Below are positions 63,162 to 64,000 of a DNA stretch of 64,000 nucleotides, piece after piece. The stretch's first letter is position 1. Each line of letters opens with the position of its first letter. The notes beneath the pieces are model-generated. The model saw only the letters and a program-made list of their open reading frames with translations, was not told the DNA's origin and made no database searches. Source of the DNA: Litoribacter populi (GTDB lineage: Bacteria > Bacteroidota > Bacteroidia > Cytophagales > Cyclobacteriaceae); the NCBI RefSeq assembly GCF_007483685.1, contig NZ_VMKN01000002.1, positions 41,924 to 105,923 on the forward strand, read 5' to 3'. The position numbers and the translations under genes are program-made.

Positions 63162-64000
63162 TTATTTCTTTTCAGTTTTCTTGATATGCAATACGGTTTG
63201 GGTCCCCTTCTCCACTTTGAAGCGGTCATCTACTCGATAACCAACCACCCAAATTACCTCCCCCTGGGAACACAACACTTTCACCTGGCTTTTGTAAATC
63301 AAGGGAACTTTCAAATCTATTAAAAAATCACTGATTTTCTTAAAATTCTTCATTCCCAAAGGCCGAAACCGCTCCCCTTCCCTCCAATTTCTCAATTCCA
63401 GGGGAAAAGTCACCTTCTCCAAATTAAACATTCCGCTAGAGGATTTGGTGTCGAGTTGAGAAAAAGGTGTCATCGACATTTCGAACTCCTCCCCGTTTAC
63501 CTCAAAGCTATTATCAGAAACCTGGATAAAGTGCGTACCTGTTTGACCATGGAGCCTTTTTCCTAAGATCAAGTATTCCCTGTCAATATTCAAAACTGCT
63601 TCCGGCGTATTGAAACTACCACCGGTATTCCTGTTCCTGATTGCCTGGGCCATATCATCCACTTGAAAATAATTAAACCCAAAATCTCTTAACCAGTAGA
63701 AAAGTACGCTTTTAAACCCTGGCACCTTGAGCAAATCCAATATTGGGAGCTTTTGAAACGCTCCCTCCTTTTCCAAATGTTCTTTGAGCCATGCTTCCTG
63801 AAAATGGAAATAAGCCTTTCCGGTATCCTTCACTCTGCCAAAGCTTCTGATCAGCACCTCCATTGCTGAAGGGTCATCTTGAGTTAAGAGAGGTAGAACT
63901 TTATTTCTAAGAAAATTCCTTTTATAGTCACTTTCCAAATTGGAACTATCCTCGCGCCAGGTGAGCCCTTCCTGTTGGGCAAAACTTAACAATTGCTGTT
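63162..64000 (-). CDS. tilS: tRNA(Ile)-lysidine synthase, 5'-truncated by the window
   Basis: Only the C-terminal 279 residues are inside the window; the reading frame runs off the end at 64000 with no start codon required (the codons before 63992 read QQ). The segment begins LLSFAQQEGLTWREDSSNLE, the end of the N-terminal ATP-PPase domain, and then holds the TilS substrate-binding domains with LRNWREGERFRPLGMKNFKKISDFLIDLKVP, typical of the C-terminal domain. The enzyme converts C34 of tRNA-Ile(CAU) to lysidine. The PP-loop motif (SGGxDS) is outside the window. Confidence 0.9.
   Translation of the reverse strand, partial: QQLLSFAQQEGLTWREDSSNLESDYKRNFLRNKVLPLLTQDDPSAMEVLIRSFGRVKDTGKAYFHFQEAWLKEHLEKEGAFQKLPILDLLKVPGFKSVLFYWLRDFGFNYFQVDDMAQAIRNRNTGGSFNTPEAVLNIDREYLILGKRLHGQTGTHFIQVSDNSFEVNGEEFEMSMTPFSQLDTKSSSGMFNLEKVTFPLELRNWREGERFRPLGMKNFKKISDFLIDLKVPLIYKSQVKVLCSQGEVIWVVGYRVDDRFKVEKGTQTVLHIKKTEKK

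Noticed and set aside
1-64000. CRISPR arrays, insertion sequences, rRNA and prophage genes
   Set aside because: I looked for regularly spaced repeats, transposase motifs, rRNA cores and phage genes and saw none.

Overview
The window looks like chromosomal core sequence of a Bacteroidota bacterium of the order Cytophagales, probably Cyclobacteriaceae (Algoriphagus/Echinicola-like). The evidence is the Bacteroidota promoter form (TTTG about 19-21 bp upstream of TAnnTTTG), the long insert-containing IspG, the alternative complex III (ActABCDEF) locus fused to an aa3-type oxidase locus, S1 with six repeats, DUF2490/DUF4221/Smr-type proteins and a lack of strong Shine-Dalgarno sites. I see no prophage, insertion sequence, CRISPR array, rRNA or antiphage island.

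Layout. 1-1844 (minus): a zinc alcohol dehydrogenase and a small companion protein. 2141-10971 (mostly plus): amidase, alpha/beta hydrolase, TlpA-like thioredoxin, lipoprotein, leuS, an FKBP/SlyD-like isomerase and a Uma2-type nuclease, with a small minus-strand ORF between leuS and the isomerase. 11007-15311 (minus): a compact operon of SDR, ispG, small membrane protein, YjbR-type protein and a lone ABC ATPase. 15497-22691 (minus): a very large sensor kinase followed by a large outer-membrane barrel. 22750-39304 (minus): one respiratory locus of about 16.5 kb, actA-B-C-D-E-F, cox subunits II and I, heme A synthesis (ctaA, ctaB), two subunit III paralogues, subunit IV, SCO, DUF420 and a small CxxC membrane protein. 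It has a well-formed promoter upstream of actA and a strong terminator in its middle. 39678-39751: tRNA-Cys. 40824-42593 (minus): rpsA with a structured leader. 43481-47245 (minus): tsaD, smpB, an NlpC/P60-like protein, an HNH nuclease and an SMP-30-like protein. 47254-55067 (plus): tamB, photolyase, a Smr protein and a hypothetical protein. 55064-64000 is mostly minus: PLP-dependent gamma-synthase, (plus) TVP38, MscS channel, a DUF3352-like protein, malate dehydrogenase, a cyclic-nucleotide-binding protein and the 3' part of tilS.

How the genes work together. The dominant unit is the respiratory locus: quinol oxidation by ACIII, electron transfer through c hemes to CuA of subunit II, oxygen reduction in subunit I, with heme A synthases and a copper chaperone in the same transcript direction. 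The other genes are housekeeping: translation (leuS, rpsA, smpB, tRNA-Cys, tsaD, tilS), isoprenoid synthesis (ispG), outer-membrane assembly (tamB), DNA repair (photolyase, Smr) and the TCA cycle (mdh).

Best leads. I found no convincing new multi-gene system. The most informative oddities are a NlpC/P60 protein whose catalytic cysteine is alanine, an ActA carrying a sixth heme motif in a fused N-terminal cytochrome domain, a mid-operon terminator separating oxidase structural genes from assembly genes, a leader with competing hairpins upstream of rpsA, and a terminator buried inside the coding sequence of a convergent neighbour.
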